Origin: Dallia pectoralis
Taxonomy: Eukaryota; Chordata; Actinopteri; Esociformes; Umbridae
Reading direction: 5' to 3'
Assembly (NCBI GenBank): GCA_029465975.1
Contig: CM055728.1
Location: 17,634,828-17,698,827 of the forward strand
Length of the DNA stretch: 64,000 nt
Part shown: piece by piece, positions 45,816 through 59,588 of the stretch
Layout: every line of letters starts with the position of its first letter
Numbering within the stretch: position 1 is the stretch's first letter
Position numbers and translations under genes: made by a program
The notes under the pieces: model-generated
What the model saw: the letters and a program-made list of their open reading frames with translations, nothing else
Database searches by the model: none
Told to the model about the DNA's origin: nothing

Positions 45816-46384
45816 GCGGTGTGATGGTATGCAGTTACGGTTCGGTACAATTTTGGTGTAGTAGGCTACAGTGGAAAGAAAGACATGCAAAACATAACAT
45901 TCAGGCCTCAACAATATGGCACGATGGCCCCGGGGCCAGTAAGAAGTCAAGTCTGGACTAATAAAACTACCAACTGTCCCGATCGGACCATTGCAAAAAA
46001 GCATGATTACATTATAAACTCAACATCTCATCTTCCAGTTGTTTTGTGATCTGGCACATGCACAAATAACCATTTTGCGGCTCTTTGTGTGCGCTGTCGG
46101 CCAATCAAGAGCTGAGTAGTGATGAGACACGTGCGAGTCACTCATATGAAGAAGATAGCGTGGAAGATGGATAACAACGATATCAAAAGGAAGTGCACGT
46201 TCTTATCTCAGTTGCTAAGTTAGAGCTCCACGATCCATCTACACGGGTACACTGGGAGTTTAGAACTGTAGTTCCGTACACAAAAACGTCTCTGGTTTAA
46301 ACAAGACTGTATTCATTCGGCTTACAATGCGTACCGAGCAAATGTCCTGTACCGAACAGTACTGACACGAGTACCGTAACACCC
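45816..46384. mobile_element. hAT-like MITE at the edge of the 18-bp minisatellite
   Basis: The left terminus GCGGTGTGATGGTATGCAGT, with GGTTCGGTAC after it, mirrors the right terminus GTACCGAACAGTACT ... GAGTACCGTAACACCC. Non-coding, about 570 bp. The left flank (45788-45815) is about one and a half units of the same 18-bp repeat that begins directly after the right end. No clear target duplication can be picked because the flanks are repetitive. Confidence 0.65.
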
Positions 46385-47380
46385 ATATTATTGCTATATG
46401 ACATGTTATTGTAATATGACATGTTATTGCTATATGGCATGTTATTGTTATATGGCATGTTATTGTTATATGACATGTTATTGTTATATGACATGTTATT
46501 GTTATATGGCATGTTATTGTTATATGGCATGTTATTGTTATATGACATGTTATTGTTATATGACATGTTATTGTTATATGGCATGTTATTGTTATATGGC
46601 ATGTTATTGTTATATGGCATGTTATTGTTATATGACATGTTATTGTTATATGACATGTTATTGTTATATGGCATGTTATTGTTATATGGCATGTTATTGC
46701 TATGATATGTTATTGCTATATGACATGTTATTGTTATATGGCATGTTATTGCTATGATATGTTATTGCTATATGACATGTTATTGTTTTATGACATGTTA
46801 TTGTTATATGACATGTTATTGTTATATGGCATGTTATTGTTATATGGCATGTTATTGTTATATGGCATGTTATTGTTATATGGCATGTTATTGTTATATG
46901 ACATGTTATTGTTTTATGACATGTTATTGTTATATGACATGTTATTGTTATATGGCATGTTATTGTTATATGACATGTTATTGTTTTATGACATGTTATT
47001 GTTATATGACATGTTATTGTTATATGACATGTTATTGTTATATGACATGTTATTGTTATATGACATCTTATTGTTATATGGCATGTTATTGTTATATGGC
47101 ATGTTATTGTTTTATGACATGTTATTGTTATATGACATGTTATTGTTACATGACATGTTATTGTTTTATGACATGTTATTGTTATATGACATGTTATTGT
47201 TATATGGCATGTTATTGTTTTATGACATGTTATTGTTATATGACATGTTATTGTTATATGGCATGTTATTGCTATATGACATGTTATTTTTTATATGACA
47301 TGTTATTGTTATATACCATGGTATTGCTAAATGGCATGTTATAACTATATACCATGTTATTGCTATATGGCATGTTTTTG
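46385..47380. repeat. 18-bp minisatellite, about 55 copies
   Basis: Units TTATTGTTATATGACATG, with common GGCATG, TTTTATG and CTATAT variants, fill nearly 1 kb. As 18 is a multiple of three, several frames stay open on both strands. The predicted peptides are pure repeat (for example MTCYCY, MLLLYD and MPYNNN) and are not genes. Confidence 0.97.
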
Positions 47381-50328
47381 CTGTATTGTGCTCACCTCAC
47401 CAGTGACCGAACATCCCTGTTTTCCCACTGAATCTACCTGTTTTCCCACTGAATCTACATGCCAATGATTGTTAAAATATAATTATAGGCTTTCCAAAAA
47501 GGTGTCAGTTTGTACTGAAAATAGTAAGGCTATATACAATTAAGTGAAAAGTGCTGCACTGACATTGTCATTAGATTAGGTAGCACTAGGTTTAACTGAT
47601 TTTGGTAGCCTGCAAAAAAATCAATCTACTGGGAGAGGCAAGCTAAAGTAAGAAACTACACCTCACACTGTTTTTGTGTAGCTGTTTTAACCTATTAGCT
47701 ACAATCTATTATTTAGCGTAATTCCTGCCTTACAAACAAGATTCTAGTGTTGTTTGTCAAAAATTGTTAACAAGTCATTTAGATGATTTGTCAATCCACA
47801 AATGTCTCACCCTTAATAGCAATGCCGTGGCACATTTCTTGTAAAGTGTGCATAAATGCTCAGGGGATTTGAACTTGCAACCTTTTTGTTGGAAGTATAC
47901 TCATATTTCATCAGTGGCCTCTGCTATAGATGATGCTACTATAAGTGGTTTTATCTTAATGTTGGTTAATGTTGAGCATCCAATTTGTTCACCTCCACAT
48001 CTGACATCTTTATAAGAGCTTTTGAAAATCAAGGGCTGTGCATTTCCAGGGTTTTCATTGCAGCTTATTTATGTTTACTCTTTAAGTAATTTAACTAGTT
48101 GAATGTTTTTTCCCCAAGTTTCTGCAATATCGGTATCTCAGCTCTGTAGTGAATTAGCAGGCAGTGCCGGAGTAGGGGTTTAGTTTAGCATGACCTCAGA
48201 GCTCTTATACTGGAATGTCAATTTTATTGGTGGCTAACACAAATACACATTGTAACTTAATACAATGCTTTTATTACAGTTTATTACGGTTTATCGGTTA
48301 GTACATATCACATATCATGTTTCACACCAGTAACCGTGTTTCACGCTAGTATGTCTTCAACTAACCCAAATCACTGTCAAATGAGCATATTATCGGGTGG
48401 TTGGTTGTCAAACACACACTTTGATTCTCTCTCTACAGAGAACTTGAGCTTGTAAAACCTGCAATTATTCTCGCTGTGCTGCCATAAATCCCTTAGTTCC
48501 TGTTGAGGTTTCTTATGTTATTTACTTTTTTTGTTACAGTCATTGTACTCTGCTTTCCAATTCTGCTGTAGCACCATCACTGCTTTAGAATTCTGAGACT
48601 TCAGGTCAACATTTTCTGCTAAGGCATTTAGCTTTCACTGGCACCAATGTTCCTCTCTCTTCTGTGGTAATGAAATCATTGTGACTGCTGCTCAATAGTA
48701 TTCCGAGCCAGGAAATGAAGTACAATACAACATTGTATTACAATGGGCAAAGACTGGGGGGTTTTGCACTGAATTTAAAGGCAGCCGGTGGCCTCGTCTA
48801 TTCAGTTTTAGACCTTAACAAGTATTATTCGGTCCCAGGCTAGAAAGGGCAGAGTGTATCCACTATCTGCAAAATTCATGTTTTGCTGTTTATTTTCCCA
48901 ATCAGTCCATGCAGGGTTTTGCAATAGACAAATCTACAGTGGCATTTGTACCATTTGTTACAGAACTTTACACAGTCACAGGCAATTTCATCAAACTGTT
49001 GCTGCTCTGGAGAAAACGTTGCTGTGAATTTTGCAGCTTTAATGATTCGATCCATCTCTGTATTTATTGTTATTGAAGTGTCTAAGGGGGAAGAAGGGAA
49101 AAACACACAGGAACATGTCCTTTAGACAAGACTATCATGACAAAAGTCCTCTAATCCGTTTAATTCATATTTTATTAGGTCTATTTTGAAGTCAGAAAGT
49201 GCTGAAATGGCAGAGAGGGCAGATTGATTGGTTGGAGTGATGGGGTAGTGCTGTATGTGACTTGAGCTGGGATCGTTAGGTGGGAATTGACCACATTATT
49301 ATTATCCATAGATTTCAATTTAGTGGACAGATAAATTATCTCTCATCATGTAACTTGTATTGTTCTTAGAAGTGCTATTTTGCCATGCATGCATTTGCAA
49401 TACACATATTACATATTCTCAAAATAAATGAACAAAAAATAAAACTTGACTGATGCAAGTAAAACAGTGTTATGTGGATGGAGAGACCTGTGATCAGTTT
49501 GTGACATTTCCAGCCATCTGTGTGGCTGGCTACTACATAGTGATTATATACATAACTACTGCAGTTATTGGAAATTAAACACACTCAAATAACAAAATAG
49601 TGGTTACAAATAACAGTTCCTGTCTGTCTTTCTGTCCGAATATGTTGCTAATACCTGAAACCCCAAACTAAAGGACAATTGTTCCTGTGTTCCTAATTCC
49701 TATCCTAACCCAACCCCAGGCTGTTGACCTGCCATAAGGGCCTCTTTCATTCTGGCAGCTCTGATTTGTGTACCAGAGGGGTTCAGACCATGACTGACCA
49801 GTTGGGTAATGATTGACCCAGAGAGCACGATTGCATTACCTTCTTCACAGCTACCATTTAGCAACACGGACATCTCCTTGCAATTTTCCCCGGTCCATTT
49901 GTGCCCGTTCCGTTTTCGTCACATTCTATTTTTCAAGTAGCGATACTTCCTAATTAACAAATGTGCTGGGGATTAGTGTAAGTGATGGCGATAAAGGTTT
50001 ATTAGCAATCCATTGAGTAAAGGGAGTGGGTGTGACAAGGCCCTGGCACCAACAGAAGCCCTCCAATCAATACGGTCCCCCGGACCTACCTCACACACAG
50101 CTGTCTCAGTGGCTGACTCGCACATTTAGTCATTAATATCTCCAAATGGACTACAGTCAGAAGGAGCTGGGGGGCGGGCGTTCACCAATAAGTGATGAAA
50201 ATTCAATGTGCATTTTCTCCCGCTATTTCTTTCTTAAAGCGCATAAACGCCATTAAACAGATGCTGCCTATTTATGTATCCAGCTGTCTTTTTAATGCTT
50301 TAATCACAACATGTCTTCTTCGTTTCAG
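47381..50328. other. Upstream region of plxna3
   Basis: No exon recognised before the acceptor at 50328. The last few hundred bases may contain regulatory sequence, but no element can be named. Confidence 0.4.
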
Positions 50329-50416
50329 ACATGAACCACTAAAGCCAGAGACGGACAAAGGACTGCAATAAGCTCACGTGACGAGCTCTATTCTGCCCCG
50401 TCAAAGGTTCTCCATC
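50329..50416 (+). other. plxna3: Putative 5' UTR start of the plxna3 coding exon
   Basis: A pyrimidine-rich tract ending in CAG at 50326-50328 is a good splice acceptor 88 bases before the plexin ATG. The first coding exon therefore probably begins here and is joined to an upstream non-coding exon, as is usual in plexin-A genes. The upstream exon was not identified. Inference from the splice-site shape only. Confidence 0.5.
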
Positions 50417-53400
50417 ATGACACCCAAATGGCAGGTGATATTTTTCATTTTTCTACACTCTGGCTCCAACAATGCATTTCCCATGGCCCCGACCAAGCCA
50501 CAACCCGAGACGGGCATCTACAGGGTCTCAGACACCAGCCTCACTCACCTGACGGTACACAGCCGGACAGGAGACGTCTACGTGGGCGCAGTGAACCGGG
50601 TTTACAAGCTGTACGCCAACCTGACGGAGCTGCGTTCGCACATGACCGGCCCCGTGGAAGACAACGCCAAGTGTTACCCCCCGCCCAGCGTACGAGCCTG
50701 CGCGCATAAACTGGAGTCCTCCGACAATGTCAACAAGTTGCTGCTGGTCGACTACGCCGGCAACCGCCTGGTCGCATGCGGCAGCATCTGGCAGGGCGTA
50801 TGTCAGTTCCTGCGGCTGGAGGACCTCTTTAAGCTGGGAGAGCCCCACCACCGCAAGGAGCACTACCTCTCCGGGGCCCGGGAGGCCGACGGCATGGCAG
50901 GAGTGGTGGTGGAGCGAACCGAAGGGAAGTGGAAGAACGAGAAGGGCGGCAGCCGGCTGTTCATCGGCGCGGCCATCGACGGCAAGTCTGAGTATTTCCC
51001 GACCCTGTCCAGCCGTAAACTGGTCGCTGACGAGGAGAGCGTCAACATGTTCAGTCTGGTCTACCAGGACGAGTTCGTGTCCTCGCAAATCAAGATCCCC
51101 TCGGACACGCTGTCCCTGTACCCGGCGTTCGACATCTATTACGTGTACGGGTTCTCCAGCCGCACATACATCTACTTCCTCACGCTGCAGCTGGACACGC
51201 AGCTCACCCAGATGGACGCCACCGGGGAAAAGTTCTTCACCTCCAAGATCGTGCGCATGTGCTCCAATGACACCGAGTTCTACTCGTACGTGGAGTTCCC
51301 GCTGGGCTGCACAAAAGACGGGGTGGAGTACCGGCTGGTCCAGTCCGCTTACAAGCACCGTCCGGGTCGCATGCTGGCCCAGGCCTTGGGGCTGTCGGAG
51401 GATGAGGACGTGCTGTTTGTGGTGTTCTCACAAGGCCAGAAGAACCGGGCCAATCCACCTCAGGAAACTGTGCTGTGTCTCTTTACCCTGCATCAGATCA
51501 ACTTGGCCATGAGAGAGCGGATCAAGTCGTGCTACCGTGGGGAGGGCAAGCTGTCACTGCCCTGGCTGCTCAACAAGGAGCTCCCTTGCATCAACACGGT
51601 GAGGCAGACCCTTCTCATTTAGGCCGTTTCACTTAAACGATGGGCCTCCATCCAGACTCAGACCTTGGTGGAGGCAATCATTTTATGAGGCAATCACACA
51701 ATTTGCTGTGGATGTCCCTCACTGGCTTCTACGTATCCTAAGTTCACGTAAACTGGTCTTAAACCAGCCAATGTAACCAAGCGATTAATGCTTGGAGCAA
51801 ATGTGAAGCACGTCCGACCCTCAGCCATTCACCTACCTCACACGTTTACCGCACAGATTCACATAGCGGCAATCACACATGAGCTAGCTGGTCCGTCGGA
51901 CAATTCTTACCTCAAGCTCTTTCTACAACAAAACAATCAATAATGAGTGCAGAAATTAGATTGTTTCTTTCTTTTGTCATTGCCAGTGGTGTAGCCAGTA
52001 CTATTTATTTTCAATGAACCAATTAATTGTTGGTTCTCAGTTAATTTCATGCGATGCATTTAAATTGTGTTCTTGTTGAATGGTGCAGGTAGCCCTACAA
52101 CTGTTTCATGTAATGAAGTTTTGGATACATGACAAACACATTTGATAAGCTTGTGTTTTCCTCAAATGTCCTATAGTAGCCTACAATGTCTGAATGAAAA
52201 AAAGAAGATTGACCCAGCAGATGATTGGTATCTTATCCGGTGATTCTCTGTCAAGCTTGTACTGCAACCACCTTCAGTTGATTTTTTTGTTAGTATTTTT
52301 AAGTTTCATCCTTAGCAAATTAAAGGCTTTTTTAATTGAATTTAAATCCGGAAATTGATTTTTCACCGTTTGGCCCTGAAAATCTCCCTAGTTATAATGG
52401 CAGCTTGGGGTCATAGGATTGTATGATGAAACATCATCCAATGACTTTGGACAAATTCACTTGTACTTTAGCAGACGAGCTGCTTCTGTTTCAGCAGTTC
52501 CCTCATCTGGCCACGCTGTTTTTAAGATTAAGCGGTGGCCTGTCCCTTGTAATCTCACTGCTGTAATTCTGCTGGTGAAGCGATGGTAGTGACTAACACA
52601 TCGACACCAACCTCATAGAGAATGCTCCTGATCAGAAAGTGTTGTTATTCTTTATTATCGTGAGCATTCTTCTGTCATCCACCAGGCAGCTTGAATTTGA
52701 TGGGCTCACCAGTGCTTTGCTTGTTTTTTATTGACTGTTGTTTTTTGTTAATGAAAGATTTAAGCTGTATTTATTTTCTGTTTGTTCAGCCTCATATTGG
52801 CTTCCTTCCTTGACACCTTTGTTGCTGATGTTGACTAATGCCAATACTAGATAAAATTCAACATGCCTAGAATCAAAACTTTTGACAGCAGTATTCCTGG
52901 ACAGATTAGAGTATATTATTAAATCAACCTGAGTTACTGGAAACTATTGCCAAAACTATTTCCAAGACTTTCTTTTGGTGCCGCGTAATGGGGGAAGAAG
53001 AATAAAAATGCCTGCCTTTTTTAAATGGTGGAGCCAATGTGTTACTACATACTATCAACCTTATGCTGAGAATCTGTACTTTACTCCTAAAATATACGCA
53101 ACACGTACTCCATCCTATCCAGACAATATAGGCTGACTCTGGCCTGTTGTCTAATGGTACTCCTGTGGAGGTGCTGCCAGGTGTCTGTAATTTCACACTA
53201 CAATTACTGGCCCCCTACAGTTTGAACTGCAACCTTACATACGACAGGGATGGTGTGTTGGGTGCGGCATTTTGCAGTGTAGTGTATTGTGTATTGTGTT
53301 GGGTAGTGTAATATTTGGTTGGGTAGTATATTATGTGTTGTGTATTATGTGTTGGGTAGTGTAGTAGATTATGTGTTGTGTATTATGTGTTGGGTAGTGT

Positions 53401-56400
53401 AGTGTATTATGTGTTGGGTAGTGTATTATGTGTTGTATATTATGTGTTGGGTAGTGTAGTGTATTATGTGTTGGGTAGTGTAGTGTATTTATGTGTTGGG
53501 TAGTGTATTATGTGTTGTGTATTATGTGTTGGGTAGTGTATTATGTGTTGTGTATAATGTGTTGGGTAGTGTATTATGTGTTGTATATTATATGTTGGGT
53601 AGTGCAGTGTATTATGTGTTGTGTATTATGTGTTGGGTAGTGTAGTGTATTATGTGTTGGGTAGTGTACTGTATTATGGGTTGGTAGTGTAGTGTTTTAT
53701 GTGTTGGGTAGTGTATTATGTGTAGTTTATTATGTGTTGGGTAGTGTAGTGTATTATGTGTTGGGTAGTGCAGTGTATTATGTGTTGGGTAGTGTAGTGT
53801 ATTATGTGTTGTGTATTATGTGTTGGGTAGTGTAATGTATAATGGGTTAGGTAGTGTATTATGTGTAGTTTATTATGTGTTGGGTAGTGTAGTGTAGTGT
53901 ATTATGTGTTGGGTAGTGTATTATGTGTGGTATATTATGTGTTGGGTAGTGTAGTGTATTATGTGTTGTGTATTATGTGTTGGGTAGTGTAGTGTATTAT
54001 GTGTTGGGTAGTGTATTATGTGTTGTATATTATGTGTTGGGTAGTGTAGTGTAGTGTATTATGTGTTGGGTAGTGTATTATGCTTTGTATATTATGTGTT
54101 GGGTAGTGTAGTGTATTATGTGTTGTGTATTATGTGTTGGGTAGTGTAGTGTATTATGTGTTGGGTAGTGTATTATGTGTTGTATATTATGTGTTGGGTA
54201 GTGTAGTGTAGTGTATTATGTGTTGGGTAGTGTATTATGTGTTGTATATTATGTGTTGGGTAGTGTAGTGTATTATGTGTTGGGTGGTGTACTGTATTAT
54301 GGGTTGGTAGTGTAGTGTAGTGTATTATGTGTTGGGTAGTGTATTATGTGTAGTTTATTATGTGTTGTGTAGTGTATTATGTGTTGGGTAGTGTAGTGTA
54401 TTATGTGTTGGGTAGTGTAGTGTATTATGTGTTGTGTATTATGTGTTGGGTAGTGTAATGTATAATGGGTTAGGTAGTGTATTATGTGTAGTTTATTATG
54501 TGTTGGGTAGTGTAGTGTATTATGTGTTGGGTAGTGTATTATGTGTGGTATATTATGTGTTGGGTAGTGTAGTGTATTATGTGTTGTGTATTATGTGTTG
54601 GGTAGTGTAGTGTATTATGTGTTGGGTAGTGTATTATGTGTTGTATATTATGTGTTGGGTAGTGTATTGTATTATGTGTTTGGTAGTGTAGTGTAGTGTA
54701 TTATGTGTTGGGTAGTGTAATGTATAATGGGTTAGGTAGTGTATTATGTGTAGTTTATTATGTGTTGGGTAGTGTAGTGTATTATGTGTTGTGTATTATG
54801 TGTTGTATATTATGTGTTGGGTAGTGTAGTGTAGTGTATTATGTGTTGGGTAGTGTAATGTATAATGGGTTAGGTAGTGTATTATGTGTAGTTTATTATG
54901 TGTTGGGTAGTGTAGTGTAGTGTATTATGTGTTGGGTAGTGTATTATGTGTTGTATATTATGTGTTGGGTAGTGTAGTGTATTATGTGTTGTGTATTATG
55001 TGTTGGGTAGTGTAGTGTATTATGTGTTGGGTAGTGTATTATGTGTTGTATATTATGTGTTGGGTAGTGTAGTGTAGTGTATTATGTGTTGGGTAGTGTA
55101 TTATGTGTTGTATATTATGTGTTGGGTAGTGTAGTGTATTATGTGTTGTGTATTATGTGTTGGGTAGTGTAGTGTATTATGTGTTGGGTAGTGTATTATG
55201 TGTTGTATATTATGTGTTGGGTAGTGTAGTGTAGTGTATTATGTGTTGGGTAGTGTATTATGTGTTGTATATTATGTGTTGGGTAGTGTAGTGTATTATG
55301 TGTTGTGTATTATGTGTTGGGTAGTGTAGTGTATTATGTGTTGGGTAGTGTATTATGTGTTGTATATTATGTGTTGGGTAGTGTAGTGTATAATGGGTTG
55401 GTAGTGTGCTGGTTGGACTTTATTAATCAATGACCACAGTCAATACTGCAACTGTAGAGTAACAGTAGTGTAACAGTAGTGTAACAGTAGTGCACATGTA
55501 AATATTGTCATTTGATCCTGGCACCAGTCATATCACCGTGAAAGACAAGTACGCTCCATATATGCACTGTCTGATGCACTTTGCTGCTCCCAGCTGCCCT
55601 CGGGCAACTCATAAAACATACAGTTACGCTGGGATGTATTTAAATACAGCAGGGTATTTAAAGGAATGGATTTTATTACCTGTGTCCATGATTTAAATCA
55701 GAAACAGTTGAAGAGCTGATTTCCAATGTACAATGCGAGATGTGTTTTTTTAGACCCGTGCAGAAGGATCCGTTTTCCTCCCTCGTTGTGCCCTAATGGC
55801 TCCGGGCGCCCCACCCCCACCCCACCCCACCGCACCCCCGCCCATTTCAGCAGGCTATTTATTAGGGCAGATGGAGAGGAGAACAACAAGCATCAGTAGC
55901 TGACCTGGATCCCTTTAGGACGGCAGGCCTTGTTTTCATTAGGAGCAACAGGGCTCTCCATAGCTGATGCAAATCTGCTCTTAATTATGGCCTGCATCGA
56001 GCCCCTTCTGCTGCGTTGCAGTAGCCCCTGACCACATGACGAGAGTGTGGGTGTTGGACTCTGACACAGGCCTCGTTTGATATGTTTATCCTTCGGAAAG
56101 GCTCATCACCAGCCATTAGCTCCTCCCACACCAGCGTGTTTCTGACTGACCCCGGCGCAGCTTCCACAACATTGCCAAATATCTATTAAACATGGCAACA
56201 ATGTGCTCTCATCTGAGGTGTATATCCTACAAAAATGTGCTCTCATCTGAGGTGTATATCCAACTACAACGCAGTAATTAAAGGCGTGGTCATTTTTTCA
56301 TGTCCCCCTTGAGGTGTTATGTCAAGTGAAATCTCACAATTCCAAATGAATAAACAGGCCAGAACTTGAGCACATTTAACCACCATGCTTTCTACATCCT

Positions 56401-56618
56401 CAACGTGGCCTCTTCCCCCGTTTTATCTTTTACAGCCGAAGCAGATTGGTGATGATTTCTGTGGACTGGTGTTGAACCAGCCCCTGGGGGGTCTACGTGT
56501 GATAGAGGGGACCCCACTGTATGACGACCGCGTGGACGGCATGGGAGCGGTGGCGGCCTACACCTACGGGGACCACTCTGTGGTGTTTGTGGGAACCCGC
56601 AGCGGACACCTGAAAAAG
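50417..56618 (+). CDS. plxna3: Plexin-A3, first two coding exons (5' part of gene)
   Basis: Transmembrane semaphorin co-receptor used in axon guidance. Coding exons 50417-51598 (394 codons, donor GTGAGG) and 56436-56618 (61 codons) join in phase 0. The start ATG gives MTPKWQVIFFIFLHSGSNNA, a short hydrophobic signal peptide; an in-frame GTG at 50378 was not used because it adds a non-signal stretch. From about residue 37 the protein is a Sema domain with plexin-A signatures: GAVNRVYKL, CQFLRLEDLFKLGEPHHRKE, DGKSEYFPTLSSRKL, QDEFVSSQIKIPSDTL, SCYRGEGKLSLPWLLNKE, and in exon 2 FCGLVLNQPLGGLRVIEGTP. SIWQGVCQF, SLYPAFDIYYVYGF and GLVLNQPLGGL fit A3 better than A1. The large first coding exon holding most of the Sema domain is usual for plexin-A genes. 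No third exon was recognised in 56619-64000, so the rest (PSI/IPT, membrane and GAP domains) lies to the right. Confidence 0.94.
51599..53253. other. plxna3: plxna3 first coding intron, left part
   Basis: Starts with the donor GTGAGGCAG after codon 394. AT-rich; no further exon or element recognised. Confidence 0.55.
53254..55409. repeat. 2.1-kb GT-rich minisatellite with 157-bp higher-order period
   Basis: Built of interchanged short units around ATTATGTGTTGGGTAGTGT, with ATTATGTGTTGTGT and GTAGTTT variants. The phrase GTTGTGTATTATGTG recurs at 53965/54122 and at 54988/55145/55302, each pair 157 bases apart, showing a higher-order repeat. One strand is strongly G/T, the other C/A. It lies in the plxna3 first coding intron. 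Confidence 0.95.
55410..56435. other. plxna3: plxna3 first coding intron, right part
   Basis: Contains a C-rich patch near 55808-55842 and a short direct duplication around ATGTGCTCTCATCTGAGGTG (56200 and 56236). Ends with the acceptor CTTTTACAG before the exon at 56436. Confidence 0.5.
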
Positions 56619-59580
56619 GTCAGACACTCACCGTCTCTCTGTTAAGCCGGGCTGCTCAGTTATTCACCGGCAGCTGTGTTTGAGATCTCTACGTGACTCA
56701 AGGTGACGGCCTGCCTGGGGAAGCCCTCTAATGAGGCAGATGTGGGGTTTTCCCCCAAACACCAACTGTTTTGTCCTGGCACTGTGATTCGCTTGTTTGA
56801 ACTTTTGCTTGATATACATGTGTTATTTCTCATGCCATGCGCAGTTGAGTGTTCCTTGAGTGAAAGCCATGGAAAACCTTTCTCAGGTGACAGTTCAAAA
56901 TGGACTCAAATCAATAAGGTTTTCTTTCGGTTTGGGACTTGTTGTTTTATAGATCTTGGTCTTTCTGACTTGAGTCGGCGGAGGTATGCCTGATCCTCTG
57001 TGAATAGATTTATTTTGGGTTGCTTCTATTCAGGTAGGCATGTTGATCTTTATTAGGATATGATTTACACTGGGTAGTGGGCTGGATGGTTAAGCCATAA
57101 TGCAGCCGTGTTTTATAGGTACTCCCAGCCTAGGCGCCAAAGCAGTACATTTCAAGTTATGTTTTGCATATTATGACAAATATCAAATCTGTGTGCGAAT
57201 TCAAGCATTAAGAAAAAGACCGCCTGCAGACAATCTCCGGCGCTTTATATGATGCCTAAAGAGTCAAGGTTCTTAGGTCAAATACACCTAAGAACATATC
57301 ATCCTTCTGAACAATGAAATTATTGTGGCATGGCACGTGACATCTACGCAAGAAAACAACAATAATAACAAAAATATGAATACAAGAAAAGTAGCAATTG
57401 TAGTAGCGTACTTATGCCTCTATTTCAGTCACCCTCCATTTGTGTTGCGGCCAGGATAATGCATTTTGAGCACTACTACCACAGAGAAATATGGACTGCC
57501 CCCACAATGTTATATGCAAAGAAAAACACCCCATGACTCACACAGCCCACTGTGCCTACTGCATAGAATATAACAATATTCAAAATGGGCCTTCTGAGAA
57601 ATGATGCAATCACTTCTCCTGCGTAGCCAACTTCAAAAATATTCGATCTCGTTTGTCCCCACTGGATTAAAACTGAACTTCTCTCTTTGACCATCAAGTA
57701 ATTAAGCTCGTTTGCACTGCATTTGAAATAAAAACTAGAGTGGATGAGAGGGAATGTGTGCATTACAACATTGAGATTACTTGTTTGTTGGATTATCATT
57801 CTCTTATCACCACCATATTCCCATGTTGTTGTTCCTGGTGTTCTATTGATTCCATTTTTCAGTTCAACATATTTATATATATATATATACACATTATATA
57901 TACATATTATATATCTGCTTTACATAATTATATAAGGATGTCTTTGATCTTATGGAGGGAAACATTTATATTTTCATAATTGACCCTGGATGTTTTATTT
58001 TGAAATAACATAATGCTCTTAGTCTGGTCTATTATCTGTGTCTGTCATCTTATCCAATCCGCCACATCTTGCTTTTGTTCAGCAGTTTAGTAATGTAAAC
58101 TATTTACTTGGAGCAATTAAGAATAAGAACACTTAAATTCAGAAACTTCAAAAAAGGACAATTCTCTGTGACCCATTTACCCTAAAAACAGTTTGAGGTG
58201 GTCTGTAACTGTAGCACATGCCTTTAGCCAAGTCTATTGATAAACAACAAGGACCTGCTAGACTGGAACGCACAAGGAGGTTTTATTGAATGTAGGTCAT
58301 TTGACTTCCAATGATCAAGGTTTTTTTTCTTCCTGTGAACATTTTTGAGTAAACTGCTTTGGAAATTGATGGCACATATATTTTTTGGGAGAAAAAAATA
58401 CTGTAAATTTCAAACTATACAAATGTGGTGCCAAACTATAGATTATCCAACCATTAGCCAACGTTATAATTATATAACATATCTAGTGCTATTACATTCA
58501 ATATGAACATATCATAGTGCTATTACATTCAATATGAACATATCATAGTGCTATTAGGTTCAATATGAACATATCTAGTGCTATTCTGTTAAAATAAACA
58601 TATACTTGTGTATTACCTAAACATATACTAGTGCTAATACATTTAGTATGAACTTATCTTAGTGCTATTGGTCCTTAATGACTCACAGTTATGTTTAAAC
58701 GCGCTGTTTACCTGACATAGGGGAATATAAACATATTCATAGTTAAACAGAGTGGCTATTTGCTTGGGCATTGTTATCCGGGGCAGTGGGTGGGTGTTTC
58801 CGTGAGTCGGATGCGAGAGGCAAGGCATTTCTTTGTTGTTTAGACGAGCGTTTTCTTTTTCCGTAAACTGACCTTAGTTTGATTATTTTTTTGGACTAAA
58901 TGATTTGCTGAGTGCGAGGAATGTATCAGTGCTGAGAAAGTGGACAAACGATAACTGGCCTCTCTCCTGGACTTGTGAGCTCTGACGCCCAGAGCTGCTG
59001 AGATACTGCCAACTGGGTGCCACACAAAAGGGAACAGCAGACCGATCAGCAGCTGTAAATCTCAGGCTATTTCTCACACTTGCCCCCCCGTCCCCACTCA
59101 AGATCATCAGCAGACTCCATCATCTATCACTCTCTGACTGCCCCTCTGCTCTTAAGCTGCGGATATGATCCTCTCTATCTTCAGAGGATGCAACGTTCGT
59201 TCACTTGGCTTTTATTGTTTGACCTGTATCTTAATATACTGGCTGTTTGTTTCAGTCGTTTTTCTCTGGAATTGTCAAAAGCCGAGGTTTTAGAATGCCT
59301 TGTTGGATAGAAGTCTCACCCTGTTCTACATGGCTCAATATATTCTCAAGACTCCAGCTTGTTGGTTGTTTCCAAGAGACTGGGTCACAAAGCTCCGTCT
59401 GCAGCTGTTTTGAGTTTTTAGCCCATACTGATGACAGTGTCAGTCACAATGGTTCAAATGTTTAGACTAGTTTATTATAATTGCACGACTTACATTGTTT
59501 TAAGGCCGAGTAAAGTCTTAGTAATTTGATTGTTAAATGATCAGGGTTTGTTACATTCATCAAGTACTCTAATAGGTTAC
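56619..59580. other. plxna3: plxna3 second coding intron, left part
   Basis: No third plexin exon was found. Contains a TA tract (57872-57890) and the tandem repeat at 58480-58670. Confidence 0.5.
58480..58670. repeat. About 33-bp tandem repeat, 5-6 diverged copies
   Basis: Units with TAGTGCTATTACATTCAATA and TGAACATATC recur with increasing divergence to the right. Confidence 0.85.
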
Positions 59581-59588
59581 ATGCCAGG

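Noticed and set aside
46297..47344. Long overlapping frames on both strands (MPYNNN, MTCYCY and MLLLYD repeats)
   Set aside because: They are the 18-bp minisatellite read in different frames.
48876..49106. 76-codon minus-strand frame with several Cys residues
   Set aside because: Cysteine spacing fits no zinc-finger or secreted-peptide pattern known to me, and there is no neighbouring exon.
50528..51358. 276-codon minus-strand frame opposite the plexin exon
   Set aside because: GC-rich antisense shadow of the plxna3 Sema exon, whose sense frame is clearly conserved.
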